In this document: positions 35,901 to 45,444 of the stretch, in pieces
Layout: each line of letters opens with the position of its first letter
Position numbering within the stretch: position 1 is the stretch's first letter
Origin: Anaerolineae bacterium
GTDB lineage: Bacteria > Chloroflexota > Anaerolineae > Promineifilales > Promineifilaceae
Assembly (NCBI GenBank): GCA_028277515.1
Contig: JANQGC010000035.1
Coordinates: forward strand, 1-50,090
DNA length: 50,090 nucleotides
Reading direction: 5' to 3'
The notes under the pieces: generated by a model
Told to the model about the DNA's origin: nothing
Seen by the model: only the letters and a program-made list of their open reading frames with translations
Database searches by the model: none
Made by a program: the position numbers and the translations under genes

Positions 35901-36190
35901 GGTGTCGATTCTTCCTTATTTTCTTGATTCAATTTTTCGACCCGCTCCTGTGTCCGGCCAACCATTACCAAGCTGATGCGGAACATCGCATAAAGGGTAA
36001 CTGGAAAGCTTAGTATGAGCAAAAGAACGGTCATAATTCTGCGTTCGTTGCCCATCAGATCGTCTAATATCCAGCCCACACCGAAGGCGATGGCAATGAT
36101 GATAATGGCCACAAATGCGGTGACACATCCTGCCTGGCCTACCATATTGGCCATTGCCGCGGTTTGGTTCTTATTTGAGTCTTTAGACAC
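35897..36190 (-). CDS. atpI: ATP synthase assembly protein AtpI/AtpZ-like
   Basis: A 97-aa protein with two TM helices (about 24-44 and 53-74). The short turn LDDLMGNERRIMTVLLL between them is the usual pattern of AtpI/AtpZ proteins that assist c-ring assembly. A charged tail follows. It starts with GTG and has only a weak SD. It is the first gene of the atp operon and overlaps atpB by four bases. Confidence 0.8.
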   Translation of the reverse strand: MSKDSNKNQTAAMANMVGQAGCVTAFVAIIIIAIAFGVGWILDDLMGNERRIMTVLLLILSFPVTLYAMFRISLVMVGRTQERVEKLNQENKEESTP

Positions 36191-36219
36191 AATTCGTTTC
36201 TTTGTTAATTTATGGCCCC

Positions 36220-36237
36220 TTGTGCATTATATCACAA
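36220..36237 (-). promoter_or_regulatory. Rex-like operator on the atp promoter
   Basis: On the minus strand TTGTGATATAATGCACAA matches 12 of the 14 fixed positions of TTGTGAAnnnnTTCACAA and is an inverted repeat of TTGTG/CACAA. It contains the complete TATAAT of the promoter. It shares 16 of 18 bases with the site on the nuoABCD promoter at 1682-1699. Confidence 0.6.
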
Positions 36238-36253
36238 ACAATATAAGCAGCAA
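36226..36253 (-). promoter_or_regulatory. Promoter of the atp operon
   Basis: TTGCTG (36248-36253) and the consensus TATAAT (36226-36231) are spaced by 16 bases in the 72-base gap after nuoN. The leader to the atpI GTG is about 30 bases. This promoter makes the atp genes independent of the long nuo transcript upstream. Confidence 0.65.
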
Positions 36254-36262
36254 TGGGCAAGG

Positions 36263-37780
36263 CTAGCCAATTCCAGGGAAAAAGGCAGCGGCTGCCTGTC
36301 GGGTCCATTCAAAGGCCGGTCCGGCGAATATACCGAAATAGAATACAAAGAATATCGTTACAGCCAACCCGATTTTCGCCGCTCTTGACACAGGTATGAG
36401 GACCTCTTCATCCTCTGAACGGTACAGATACATATATTTGATAATGCCCAAATAGTAATAGAGGGCAACAAAGGCAAATATGATGCCGATAAGAGCCAAC
36501 CACCACAATCCGGCTTCAATCGCAGCTCTGAACAAGAAGAACTTACCAAAGAATCCGGCGGTGGGTGGAATTCCCGCCAACGATAATACGGCAAACATCA
36601 TCACCAGGGCCAGCAGTGGGGCACGCCGATTTAAGCCATAGAGATCTGTCATCTCATCAGACCCGGTCTTGTTGCTCACCAGGATGACGACGCCAAAGGC
36701 GGCGATATTGGTGAAGATATATATAAGTAAATAAAACATGGAAGCCCCGGAGCCATCCTGGGAAAGGGCAACCAGCCCAATAAGCACGTAGCCGGCTTGA
36801 GCGATACTCGAATAGGCGAGCATTCTTTTGATATTGGTTTGAAAAATCGCCACGAAATTTCCAAGCGCCATGGTGATAATGCTCATCGCCACCAGCATAG
36901 CCCACCACCCAGGCGCTGTCGTTGGCGCAAAATTGCTAATATCGCCAAAAGCACCCGATTGGAAGACGCGTAAGAATATCGCGAATCCGGCCGCTTTGGA
37001 GGCCGTTGAAACAAACGCAGTAAAGGGGGTCGGGGCACCCTCATATACATCGGGTGTCCAGAAGTGAAAGGGCACAGAAGCGATTTTGAAGCCAAAGCCA
37101 ACGACAGTCATTGCTGCTGCCAGCAAGACAACCGGCTCGACCCCGACGACCAGGTTCCCGCGGGCAAACAGATCACCAATGACATAAATATTGGTCTGCC
37201 CGGTAATACCATAAAGCAAACTCATGCCGTAAAGCATAATACCAGTGGCGAACGCGCCGTATACGAAATACTTCATGCCCGCCTCGGAGGAGCGTTTGCT
37301 TTCAGTTGCAAAACCGGCCAAAACATAGGATGAAATACTGGCCGTCTCTAAGGCCACATAGACCATAATCAAATCCGCCCCTTGAGCCATCAGGATGAAT
37401 CCGATAGTAGCAGTGATCAAGAGAGCGTAGAACTCACTGCGCTGGAGACGAGGAACATCCATGGCGATGAGACTGGTCACAATTAAGGCCACAAGGAACA
37501 TAACAGTGAAGACGAGATAAACCAGGTCGAAGCGGAGCATGCCGCCCCACATCAGGCTCTCACTCAATGAAGCCTGAGCATCCGGCATATTGAAGAAAAA
37601 CCACAATCCAAGAACGACGAGTAAAATAATAAAGGTACCCCAGGCGGTTAGCATGCCGACCTGGCGCCGTTCCTCCGGTTTCAGGAAGCGTTCATAGGGT
37701 AAAACGATGAATAGAAGGATTACCAGGCCGATTACCGGTGCCAATGCTGCAATCCAGGTCAAATCAAAATCGGGACCCAC
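36263..37780 (-). CDS. nuoN: NADH-quinone oxidoreductase subunit N
   Basis: Antiporter-like proton-pumping subunit next to NuoK; 505 aa and about 14 TM helices. The TM5 glutamate is in MVYVALETASISSYVLAGF. The TM7 lysine region reads VGFGFKIASVPFHFWTPDVY, followed by EGAPTPFTAFVSTASKAAG, the usual NuoN form. LAYSSIAQAGYVLIGL and LAGIPPTAGFFGKFFLF are canonical. It starts with GTG directly after the TAA of nuoM copy 2 (SD GGGAGGTG). It is the last gene of the membrane-arm operon. Confidence 0.95.
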   Translation of the reverse strand: MGPDFDLTWIAALAPVIGLVILLFIVLPYERFLKPEERRQVGMLTAWGTFIILLVVLGLWFFFNMPDAQASLSESLMWGGMLRFDLVYLVFTVMFLVALIVTSLIAMDVPRLQRSEFYALLITATIGFILMAQGADLIMVYVALETASISSYVLAGFATESKRSSEAGMKYFVYGAFATGIMLYGMSLLYGITGQTNIYVIGDLFARGNLVVGVEPVVLLAAAMTVVGFGFKIASVPFHFWTPDVYEGAPTPFTAFVSTASKAAGFAIFLRVFQSGAFGDISNFAPTTAPGWWAMLVAMSIITMALGNFVAIFQTNIKRMLAYSSIAQAGYVLIGLVALSQDGSGASMFYLLIYIFTNIAAFGVVILVSNKTGSDEMTDLYGLNRRAPLLALVMMFAVLSLAGIPPTAGFFGKFFLFRAAIEAGLWWLALIGIIFAFVALYYYLGIIKYMYLYRSEDEEVLIPVSRAAKIGLAVTIFFVFYFGIFAGPAFEWTRQAAAAFFPGIG

Positions 37781-39409
37781 TTATACACCTCCCAGCCATT
37801 GCATTAAATCGACTGCGGCCGTCTGGACGGAATTTATGACGGTAACCGTTTGCTGCGCGTCCTGTACACGTTCAACAACAGGCAAGACCCCCGCTTCCAC
37901 AATTGGAGCAATGACCACCGGCAGCACGCCAATTAAAACCAAAAGGGCTGAAAATCCTACTAATGTCAGTTTATCGATAGCCAACAGCGGCCGCATGTCA
38001 TGCCACTTATGCTCATCATATTCACCAAAAAACACCTTACCGACAGCTCGTAGAATGTATGCCGCTGTGATGATGATGCCTAGAACAGATAAGATAGCGA
38101 CCCAGTTATAGAAATTCGATGGATTTAAGCTAAACACGGCATTGAGATCAATGGCTGTTGCTTGCCATACCCCCATGAAGATAGGGAATTCAGCGATAAA
38201 CCCTGATAAGCCGGGCATTCCCATCGACACAAGACCACCGATGATGAAGGGAATCACAAGCCAGGGTAAAGCGTTACGCATGCCGCTTAGATCATCCATA
38301 TCACGGGTGTGGGTACGGTCATAAATCATACCCACGACAGAAAAGAAGAGTGCGGTCATGATGCCGTGACTGACCATTTGGATACCCGCGCCGATAAAGC
38401 CGTTCAAATTCATGGCAGCGAAACCCATCGTCACCAGGCCCATGTGACTCACGCTGGAGTATCCAATTAGATATTTCATATCTCGCTGGCGCATCGCCAC
38501 TAACGATCCATATAAGACGTTGATCAGCGTGAGCAGAATGACGAACGGCATCCAATAGACCGTCCCTTCGGGCAGAACCTGGATACCAACACGCATGGAA
38601 GCGTAAGCGCCGAGTTTCATCAACACGCCGGCATGAATCATAGAGACGGCCGTCGGCGCGGCAACGTGCCCATCGGGGGACCAATTGTGTAAGGGCCAAA
38701 TACCGGCCAATACAGCAAAACCCAGGAACAGAGGCATAAACCAAATGGCCTGCACATTGAATGGGAAGCTGGCTTCCGCCCAGATCCGCAGATCAAATGT
38801 AAGCGGCAGTCCTTGATTCGGCAGTTGAAAATACAGGACGATCATGGCGATAAATGAGATGAAACTGCCAATCAGCAGATACAAGGTAAGCTTCATCGCC
38901 GCGTACTCGCGCCGTTCCTTCCAGCCCCAGATAACGATCATGACATACATGGGCAGCACAGCTAATTCATAGAAGAAGAACAGCAGGAAGGCATCTACGG
39001 CGACAAAAACACCCTGCACGCCGGCGACCAGGAGCATGAAAAAGGCGTAAAACTCTCGCGGCCGGTCATCAATGCTCCAGGAGATCAATACCCCACCCAC
39101 ACCAACAATGGCCGTTAATAGCACCAGGGTGGCGCTCAAACCATCGACACCCAAGATGTAATTAATGCCAATGCTGGGAACCCATGAGTATTCTTCCATG
39201 AATAAAAGGGTATCGGCCCAGGCAGTACCCGGTTGCGGAAGATTTTGATGATAAAAGATATATACGTACAGAGCGAGTATCAAGTTTAGAATCATCGCCC
39301 CTAAGCCGATCATTCGGGCGTTTTCACCACGCTCCTTGGGCAGCATCAAAATGATGGCCGCTGCAAGAATCGGCGTTAAAGCTATCAGACTTAAAAAGGG
39401 AAATTCCAT
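37781..39409 (-). CDS. nuoM: NADH-quinone oxidoreductase subunit M, divergent second copy
   Basis: A 542-aa antiporter-like subunit. TM5 glutamate is Glu148 (FFFYELAVLPMY), TM8 lysine is Lys265 (HAGVLMKLGAYA), and the TM12 Glu is in GLSGFIAEFPIFMG. The TM7 channel lysine of FAxKxP-type motifs is absent: residues 231-246 read FAVLAGIWPLHNWSPD, with Leu234 in its place. GHVAAPTAVSMIHAGVLMK also differs from copy 1. It lies between nuoM copy 1 and nuoN, so it is probably a fourth, extra pump-like module rather than a spare NuoM. An Mrp antiporter origin is less likely given the nuo operon. Confidence 0.9.
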   Translation of the reverse strand: MEFPFLSLIALTPILAAAIILMLPKERGENARMIGLGAMILNLILALYVYIFYHQNLPQPGTAWADTLLFMEEYSWVPSIGINYILGVDGLSATLVLLTAIVGVGGVLISWSIDDRPREFYAFFMLLVAGVQGVFVAVDAFLLFFFYELAVLPMYVMIVIWGWKERREYAAMKLTLYLLIGSFISFIAMIVLYFQLPNQGLPLTFDLRIWAEASFPFNVQAIWFMPLFLGFAVLAGIWPLHNWSPDGHVAAPTAVSMIHAGVLMKLGAYASMRVGIQVLPEGTVYWMPFVILLTLINVLYGSLVAMRQRDMKYLIGYSSVSHMGLVTMGFAAMNLNGFIGAGIQMVSHGIMTALFFSVVGMIYDRTHTRDMDDLSGMRNALPWLVIPFIIGGLVSMGMPGLSGFIAEFPIFMGVWQATAIDLNAVFSLNPSNFYNWVAILSVLGIIITAAYILRAVGKVFFGEYDEHKWHDMRPLLAIDKLTLVGFSALLVLIGVLPVVIAPIVEAGVLPVVERVQDAQQTVTVINSVQTAAVDLMQWLGGV

Positions 39410-39477
39410 CAGTTTTGCCTAATTTGACAGTTCCTTAAAATAGGATCTATCGATTTCTTACCTCATTCGCCTTGAGA

Positions 39478-41028
39478 CTATCCAAAAATTCTTGTAACTG
39501 TGTCATTGATAAAAACGAGAACCCATTGCGGCCAGATACCAAGACTCAACATTAAGATCATGAGCGGCCAAATGACCAGGTGTTCGCGGAAACTCATCCC
39601 GGTCAATCCTTTCCATTCATCTTTAATAGGTCCATGAAGCGTTTGGCCAAGCGCCTTTAAGATATAAGCCCCGGTCATAAACAGGCCCAGCATTGAAAGC
39701 GCAAGCTGTAGGGTAAATATATTCCATGTTCCTAAAACAACCAGGAATTCGCTAGGAAAGCCATTCAGTCCGGGCAAGCCAAGTGAAGCCATTGACGTAA
39801 AAATCAGAATGCCGCCATATACCGGCAAAATAGACCAGATTCCCCCATACTTCTTCAGGTCTCGTGTATGGGTTCGTTCATAAATGACACCAACAAGGAA
39901 GAACATGCCGGCAGCGCTCAATCCATGATTAAACATTTGGAACACGGCGCCATTCGTAGCCGCGATGGCGTCTGCCGTAACCCCAGGATCGGTGAAGGTG
40001 TGCGGGCTGCCATATACGTAAGCGAACACAGCCAAACCCAACACAACAAAGCCCATATGGTTTACCGAAGAGTAAGCTACCAATCGCTTGAAATCCCACT
40101 GTCCAAACGCAGCATAGCCGCCCAGGATAATGCTTAACATGCCCAGCGTGGCTAAAATTCCAGCCGTGAGATATGCATGTTCGGGGAAAAGCGGGACAAC
40201 GAGGCGCAAGAAACCATATGCGCCCAGCTTCAGCAATACACCGGCTAATATCATCGATCCGGCCGTCGGAGCTTGTGTATGCGCATCCGGCAGCCAGGTG
40301 TGGAAGGGCCATATGGGTATCTTGATTGCGAAGGCGATGAAGAAAGCCCAGAAAGCAATCGTTTTAACCAGGTCGGCTGACAAGCTGGTGTTCGGAAGCA
40401 ATCCGCCGGCTGGGATATTCACCCAGAGATTCATCAACTCCAAAATGTCAAACGTTCCGGCAGAAAGGCCCATCAATTGGATGGCCAGTAAAAGCCCCAG
40501 ACTTCCGGCCATGGTATAAATCATGAACTTAAATGAAGCATAGTTGCGATCTGCGCCGCCCCAAAGCCTGATTAAGAAATACATAGGGACGAGACCGAAC
40601 TCCCAGAAAATGAAAAAGATCATTAAGTCCAGGGCTGAAAACAACCCCAAGGAAGCCGTCTCCATAATCAGGAACAAAGCCATATAAACGCGGACGCGAT
40701 TTTCGATGCCAAAGGATGCCAATATAGCCAGGGGAGTTAAAATCGTGGTTAATAAAAGCATGGTCAGGCTGACGCCATCAATACCGATGTGATAACTTGA
40801 ACCTATTGCCGGGAACCACGACTGTATATATTCAAACTGAATGCCCGCATCAAAGCGATCGTAAGTGAACCACATATAGATGACCAGCACCAACGGCACC
40901 AGGCTTAAGATGAAGGCCGACCTGCGAATGGTGTTTTTTGCATCTTCAGGCAGAAGGAAAATTACCAATGCTGCCAATGCAGGGAAGAAGATGACAATAT
41001 TTAGGATATTATCCTGAAGAAAATCCAT
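39478..41028 (-). CDS. nuoM: NADH-quinone oxidoreductase subunit M, canonical copy
   Basis: A 516-aa proton-pumping subunit with the expected charged residues: Glu143 in TM5 (FWEFGLVPMYFLIRLWGG), Lys236 in TM7 (FAIKIPIWPFHTWLPDAH), Lys267 in TM8 (LAGVLLKLGAYGFLRL) and a TM12 Glu in GLNGFPSEFLVVLG. LVAYSSVNHMGFVVLGL is the standard NuoM motif. AGGAG precedes the ATG by five bases. It follows nuoL by 13 bases. Confidence 0.95.
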   Translation of the reverse strand: MDFLQDNILNIVIFFPALAALVIFLLPEDAKNTIRRSAFILSLVPLVLVIYMWFTYDRFDAGIQFEYIQSWFPAIGSSYHIGIDGVSLTMLLLTTILTPLAILASFGIENRVRVYMALFLIMETASLGLFSALDLMIFFIFWEFGLVPMYFLIRLWGGADRNYASFKFMIYTMAGSLGLLLAIQLMGLSAGTFDILELMNLWVNIPAGGLLPNTSLSADLVKTIAFWAFFIAFAIKIPIWPFHTWLPDAHTQAPTAGSMILAGVLLKLGAYGFLRLVVPLFPEHAYLTAGILATLGMLSIILGGYAAFGQWDFKRLVAYSSVNHMGFVVLGLAVFAYVYGSPHTFTDPGVTADAIAATNGAVFQMFNHGLSAAGMFFLVGVIYERTHTRDLKKYGGIWSILPVYGGILIFTSMASLGLPGLNGFPSEFLVVLGTWNIFTLQLALSMLGLFMTGAYILKALGQTLHGPIKDEWKGLTGMSFREHLVIWPLMILMLSLGIWPQWVLVFINDTVTRIFG

Positions 41029-41041
41029 AATTTCTCCTGCT

Positions 41042-43306
41042 TTAGAATAGCCGCGCTAACCAACCATAATTGATCAGCAAGATCACCGCTATTAGAGCAG
41101 TGGCAATAAGGGTCGAAATCAACGCGTACTCCTGCACACGCCCCGTTTGCAAGTACCGGAATTCCCTGGCAATGGCCAGGAATTGATCTTTTAACCAGTC
41201 AACCCCATCACTGATAACGCGTTCTTCAAAACGTTTGATCAATTGGCCCAGGCCATACACCGCCCGGGCAACGAGATGGATGATGCCATCAATAATTCCC
41301 TTATCGACTATCTCATTTACAACTCGTTCGGATAGATAAACGGTCGGTCTGATAAATAAGAGATCGTATAGTTCATCCCAATACCATTTGTTATATAGAA
41401 AACCATGCAGCGGGCCGAGTGGCCGAACCAACGGATCAGTTTGCCCCTCTTTGAGTGGTTTACGGCCGTAAACCCACCATCCGGTAAATAGCCCACCCAA
41501 GGCAACTATCAAAGAAGCAGCAACGGCCGGCAAATGAAATGGCAATGTAATAATTTTCGCTTTTACAAGCTCCAATTCATAGAGTTCATCTAACAATTCA
41601 TGAACCGTCGCACCGGTAAAGTGATGGAAGAAGTTGTTATTTACCAGGGGGCCTAATACAGGTAAAGATTCAGGAATGCCGGCCCAGCCAATGGTGATTG
41701 CAAAAACGGACAGCAAGATTAAGGGCACAGTCATGAAACGATTACTTTCATGGGCATGCTCAGCCAAGGGTGAGCGCGGCTTGCCCAAAAATGTGAGGCT
41801 GATCTGGCGCATCGTGTAAAAGGCAGTAAGGAAAGCTGCCAGGACCAGAGCAACGAAAACAGTCAGCGCCAAAATTTCACCATCTGTGACCCAATGATGC
41901 CAGGCGTCAGCAAATATCTCATCCTTAGACCAAAAACCGGCGGTTATAAACGGGAATCCAGATAAAGCAAACCCGCCAATTAAAAACGTCCAAAAGGTCA
42001 CCGGCATTTTCTTTCTAAGCCCACCCATAAACAGCATATTTTGCGGATCAGTATGGTGATCATGCACTTCATGGGCACCATGTTCCATGCCATGAATTAC
42101 AGAACCTGAAGCCAGGAAGAGCAGCGCCTTGAAGAACCCATGAGTGATCAAATGAAATGCTGCGGCGACATAAGCGCCGGCGCCAATGGCCGCAACCATA
42201 AAACCCAGTTGGGATATCGTCGAATAAGCCAGGACGCCTTTAACATCATTTTGTGTTACGGCAATCGTAGCCGCCATCAAAGCGGTAAAAGCACCAATAC
42301 CACCGATGATATATCCAACAACTGGGCTTCCTTCTGGTCCCATGCCAACGGCAATTAGTGGGAAAATTCGGACGAGTAAATAAACCCCGGCGGAGACCAT
42401 GGCGGCTGCGTGAATGACGGCGCTGACCGGGGTCGGACCTTCCATCGCATCCGGTAGCCACACATGAAGGGGCCACTGAGCGGATTTACCGACCGTTCCA
42501 GCGAAGAGAAGCAATGCTATGATGCCCAGAGTCGCGCCTCCAAAGGCCATTGCCGCGTTCTCTAGACTCTCAACGGAAAACGCATCAACGAAATTCAAGG
42601 TGCCAAAAACCGCATAAAAGAAAACAATGCCCAGGAGCATAACCACATCGGCGATTCGGGTGGTCAAAAAAGCCTTAATACCTGCCTTGCGAGGTGGAAT
42701 GTGCGGGATGTCTTCCGGTTTGAGATGGTAATTACGAGCATACCAAAAACTGATCAAGGAGTAGGAGCAAAAGCCCATAATCTCCCAGCCGATAAAGAGC
42801 AGAAGCAAATCACCAGCAACCACTAGCAAGAGCATCCCCCCGGCAAAAAGGCTCATATAGGCGAAGAACCGGGAGAGCAACGGCTCCTCTTGCAAATGGT
42901 TGGGAACACCTAATATCTTTCCTAATGGTGCTCCCCAATTATGGTAGCCAACACTGTAAATGAAAATCATCGTGACCGCAAAGGTAACCATGATTAACAT
43001 CGCAGAGGTTAAGGGATCAACGGCAATGCCGATCTCAAGCCAGGTCCCTTCAAAAAAATCGCCAATGGGCAGCCATTCAATAACATCATGAACAACCGTT
43101 GGATCCTCTTCCAAATGGTAGACATCGGTAACAATCGTGTTGATTGCTACGGTCCAACCCAGACCTAAAGATAAAAAGACCCCCGCCCAGGCCAACAGCC
43201 AACTTAACGTACGGTTGCGGTTGGTAAATAAGATGATCAGGAAGAAGGCTAATAAGGGGCCGGCAGGGATGAGCCAGGTAAGCGTCGTTAAAGTTTGTTC
43301 AGTCAT
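41042..43306 (-). CDS. nuoL: NADH-quinone oxidoreductase subunit L, long form
   Basis: The distal pump subunit with the lateral helix that runs back along the membrane arm. At 754 aa it is about 140 longer than the E. coli protein. Canonical core: FIGWEIMGFCSYSLISFWY, then GKSAQWPLHVWLPDAMEGPT with the TM7 lysine, AAAMVSAGVYLLVRI and LAYSTISQLGFMVAAIGAG. The C-terminal amphipathic helix starts near DELYDLLFIRP (about 644). It contains a stretch at about 693-716 (FEERVISDGVDWLKDQFLAI) that looks like an insertion before the usual LQTGRVQEYAL. A longer lateral helix would be needed to span an extra subunit, which this operon provides. Confidence 0.94.
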   Translation of the reverse strand: MTEQTLTTLTWLIPAGPLLAFFLIILFTNRNRTLSWLLAWAGVFLSLGLGWTVAINTIVTDVYHLEEDPTVVHDVIEWLPIGDFFEGTWLEIGIAVDPLTSAMLIMVTFAVTMIFIYSVGYHNWGAPLGKILGVPNHLQEEPLLSRFFAYMSLFAGGMLLLVVAGDLLLLFIGWEIMGFCSYSLISFWYARNYHLKPEDIPHIPPRKAGIKAFLTTRIADVVMLLGIVFFYAVFGTLNFVDAFSVESLENAAMAFGGATLGIIALLLFAGTVGKSAQWPLHVWLPDAMEGPTPVSAVIHAAAMVSAGVYLLVRIFPLIAVGMGPEGSPVVGYIIGGIGAFTALMAATIAVTQNDVKGVLAYSTISQLGFMVAAIGAGAYVAAAFHLITHGFFKALLFLASGSVIHGMEHGAHEVHDHHTDPQNMLFMGGLRKKMPVTFWTFLIGGFALSGFPFITAGFWSKDEIFADAWHHWVTDGEILALTVFVALVLAAFLTAFYTMRQISLTFLGKPRSPLAEHAHESNRFMTVPLILLSVFAITIGWAGIPESLPVLGPLVNNNFFHHFTGATVHELLDELYELELVKAKIITLPFHLPAVAASLIVALGGLFTGWWVYGRKPLKEGQTDPLVRPLGPLHGFLYNKWYWDELYDLLFIRPTVYLSERVVNEIVDKGIIDGIIHLVARAVYGLGQLIKRFEERVISDGVDWLKDQFLAIAREFRYLQTGRVQEYALISTLIATALIAVILLINYGWLARLF

Positions 43307-43324
43307 TCTACAAAATCCAACCCA

Positions 43325-43633
43325 CTAATTCTTCATCAAGTCCAATTCATCAGCAATAACAGAGTCGCGGTTCCGATAAACTGAGATGACGAGCGCCAGG
43401 CCAACAGCCGCTTCGGCAGCGGCTACAGTCAAAACAAAAATTGCCCAGGCCATTCCAGTTGATTCCTCCGGCGTAACATAACGCCAAAAGGCAACGAGGT
43501 TAATATTGACCGCATTGAGTATCAGTTCCACCGACATCAAAATAGCCACGGCATTTCGTCTGGCAAAAACACCATACAAACCGATACAAAACAAAGCAGC
43601 CGCAACCAGCAAATACCATGACAATGGAATCAT
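43325..43633 (-). CDS. nuoK: NADH-quinone oxidoreductase subunit K
   Basis: A 102-aa, three-TM subunit. Both conserved membrane glutamates are seen: AILMSVELILNAVNINLVAF in TM2 and VAAAEAAVGLALVIS in TM3. These form part of the central proton axis. The ATG overlaps the nuoJ stop as ATGA. Confidence 0.96.
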   Translation of the reverse strand: MIPLSWYLLVAAALFCIGLYGVFARRNAVAILMSVELILNAVNINLVAFWRYVTPEESTGMAWAIFVLTVAAAEAAVGLALVISVYRNRDSVIADELDLMKN

Positions 43634-44175
43634 GCTTGATCCTCCGACTTAGGCCAGGCAACCAAAATAGCCCCTACGAGTGCTGCCAACAGCAACACAG
43701 ACGCTATTTCAAAAGGAATTATGAACGCATCTGCACTAACGAAGCTGCGACCCAACTCGGCCACACTCCCCCTCAATATAGCCTCTTCCACAACCGTTTT
43801 TGAGGCTGTTGGGATCTCATTATTGGGTGTTGTCGGCCAATATTGCTGGATGACCAGCGCCATAATTACAAAGCTGGCCACTGCACCAACGATACCCAAC
43901 CCTCGTTGAGAATTAAATGGTTTTTCTGTGGCTTGCATCAAACGACGGGTCATCATGATAGCAAAAATCACTAAAATTGAGACAGCTCCGATATAAACCA
44001 ATAATTGGGCGGCGGCCAGGAAACCAGCGTCAAGTGTAATATAGAAACCGGCAACACCGGCGAATGTGACCATCAAGGCCAATGCAGCGTGAAACAAATT
44101 GCGATTTGTAACAACGACGATGGCCGAACTTAAGGTGATGATCGACAGCAAAACAAACAAGATTTGCTCTAACAT
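43630..44175 (-). CDS. nuoJ: NADH-quinone oxidoreductase subunit J
   Basis: A 181-aa subunit with five TM helices. It carries NRNLFHAALALMVTFAGVAG in TM2 and the TM3 motif LDAGFLAAAQLLVYIGAVSI, where the pi-bulge region controls coupling. FEIASVLLLAALVGAILVAW closes the protein. AAGGAG lies about 11 bases before the ATG. It overlaps nuoK by four bases. Confidence 0.95.
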   Translation of the reverse strand: MLEQILFVLLSIITLSSAIVVVTNRNLFHAALALMVTFAGVAGFYITLDAGFLAAAQLLVYIGAVSILVIFAIMMTRRLMQATEKPFNSQRGLGIVGAVASFVIMALVIQQYWPTTPNNEIPTASKTVVEEAILRGSVAELGRSFVSADAFIIPFEIASVLLLAALVGAILVAWPKSEDQA

Positions 44176-44199
44176 GCGTATAAAAACTCCTTAAACGGC

Positions 44200-45441
44200 C
44201 TATGCGTGAGCCCCTTCAGCAAGCTCCCGAGTCATGCTTTGCTCCTCTTCCATCTCTTCTTGTGCCAACAACCTTCGTCGCCGTCCGGACCGGCGTAGAA
44301 TTTCCAGGGTAACAAAAATAATGAGAACATTGCTGGCGAGATGAAGTGAGGCGCGTACAAGTTCGTTCGTGCCGGGCGGAATCAATTTATCCAGGATGAC
44401 AAGCATTAAGATCATGACCAGGGTGATGGGAACCAACAATTTCCAGTTAAAGTTTAGAACTTGATCAACCCGAACGCGGGGCCATGTTCCGCGTATCCAA
44501 ATAAACACCATGTAGATCACGAACATCTTAATAAAGAAAATAACCAGCCCAATAAGAGAGCCTACGACCCCCAACTGGGTTAAATCAATCGGCGGAAGGC
44601 CAAAGAGTGACAGAATCAGGTTGACAATGGGAATATTCCAGCCTCCCCAAAAAGCAGTAACGAAAAGGCCGGACATAAATAGTGTGCCGATAAACTCAGC
44701 CAGGAAAAACATGCCAAATTTCATGCCGCCATATTCAATATGGAATCCGGCCACAATTTCGGAATCTGCTTCCAGTAGATCAAAGGGAGTTCGACCTGTC
44801 TCAGCTAAAGCGGAAATAAAGAAAATGCCCGCTGCCAAGGGGACCATAAGCATGTAAGGAACGTTTTGCGCTTCAACAATACCAACTGTGGACATTGTCC
44901 GGGCCAATATGATAGGGACCAGTAAGGACAAAATCATAGGCACTTCATAACTGACCAATTGAGCCACAGCCCGAAATCCACCTAAGAGCGCGTATTTATT
45001 ATTCGATCCCCAACCTGCCAGCAGTACAGTTACGACTGAAATAGAACTTACGGCCAGAATAAAGAAGATGCCAATATTCAAGTCAACACCGATAAGTCCT
45101 GGGGCAAATGGCATGACAGCCCAAACGAGCAAAGCAGCTATTACGGTCAAAATCGGAGCGAGATTATAAATCAAATAATCGGCACCGCTTGGGGTAATCT
45201 GTTCCTTCGTCAATAGTTTCAAGACATCCGCTACTGTTTGCAACAAACCATACCGACCGCCAACACGATTTGGACCGATGCGATCCTGGATTCTGGCAAT
45301 GACCTTACGTTCCAGCCAAATCAGGAATATAACCACCAGCAGCAAGAATGTAGAAATGATAAATATCGAAATGACATCGGCAAGCACATCTAACCAGGGT
45401 TGGTCACCGAAAACGAGAGAGAGCAGTTCATTCAAACTCAT
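44200..45441 (-). CDS. nuoH: NADH-quinone oxidoreductase subunit H
   Basis: Heel subunit that forms much of the quinone chamber; 413 aa with eight core TM helices. Conserved stretches: IWLERKVIARIQDRIGPNRV, GLLQTVADVLKLLTKE, FRAVAQLVSYEVPM, and the acidic loop ALAETGRTPFDLLEADSEIV. FIWIRGTWPRVRVDQ follows. About 35 extra residues at the C-terminus (RRSGRRRRLLAQEEMEEEQS and on) form a charged cytoplasmic tail. It starts three bases after nuoA copy 2. Confidence 0.96.
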   Translation of the reverse strand: MSLNELLSLVFGDQPWLDVLADVISIFIISTFLLLVVIFLIWLERKVIARIQDRIGPNRVGGRYGLLQTVADVLKLLTKEQITPSGADYLIYNLAPILTVIAALLVWAVMPFAPGLIGVDLNIGIFFILAVSSISVVTVLLAGWGSNNKYALLGGFRAVAQLVSYEVPMILSLLVPIILARTMSTVGIVEAQNVPYMLMVPLAAGIFFISALAETGRTPFDLLEADSEIVAGFHIEYGGMKFGMFFLAEFIGTLFMSGLFVTAFWGGWNIPIVNLILSLFGLPPIDLTQLGVVGSLIGLVIFFIKMFVIYMVFIWIRGTWPRVRVDQVLNFNWKLLVPITLVMILMLVILDKLIPPGTNELVRASLHLASNVLIIFVTLEILRRSGRRRRLLAQEEMEEEQSMTRELAEGAHA

Positions 45442-45444
45442 AAA

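Noticed and set aside
37781..41028. Second nuoM as part of an Mrp sodium/proton antiporter
   Set aside because: No mrpB, C, E, F or G genes are present, and both copies sit inside a gapless nuo operon between nuoL and nuoN.
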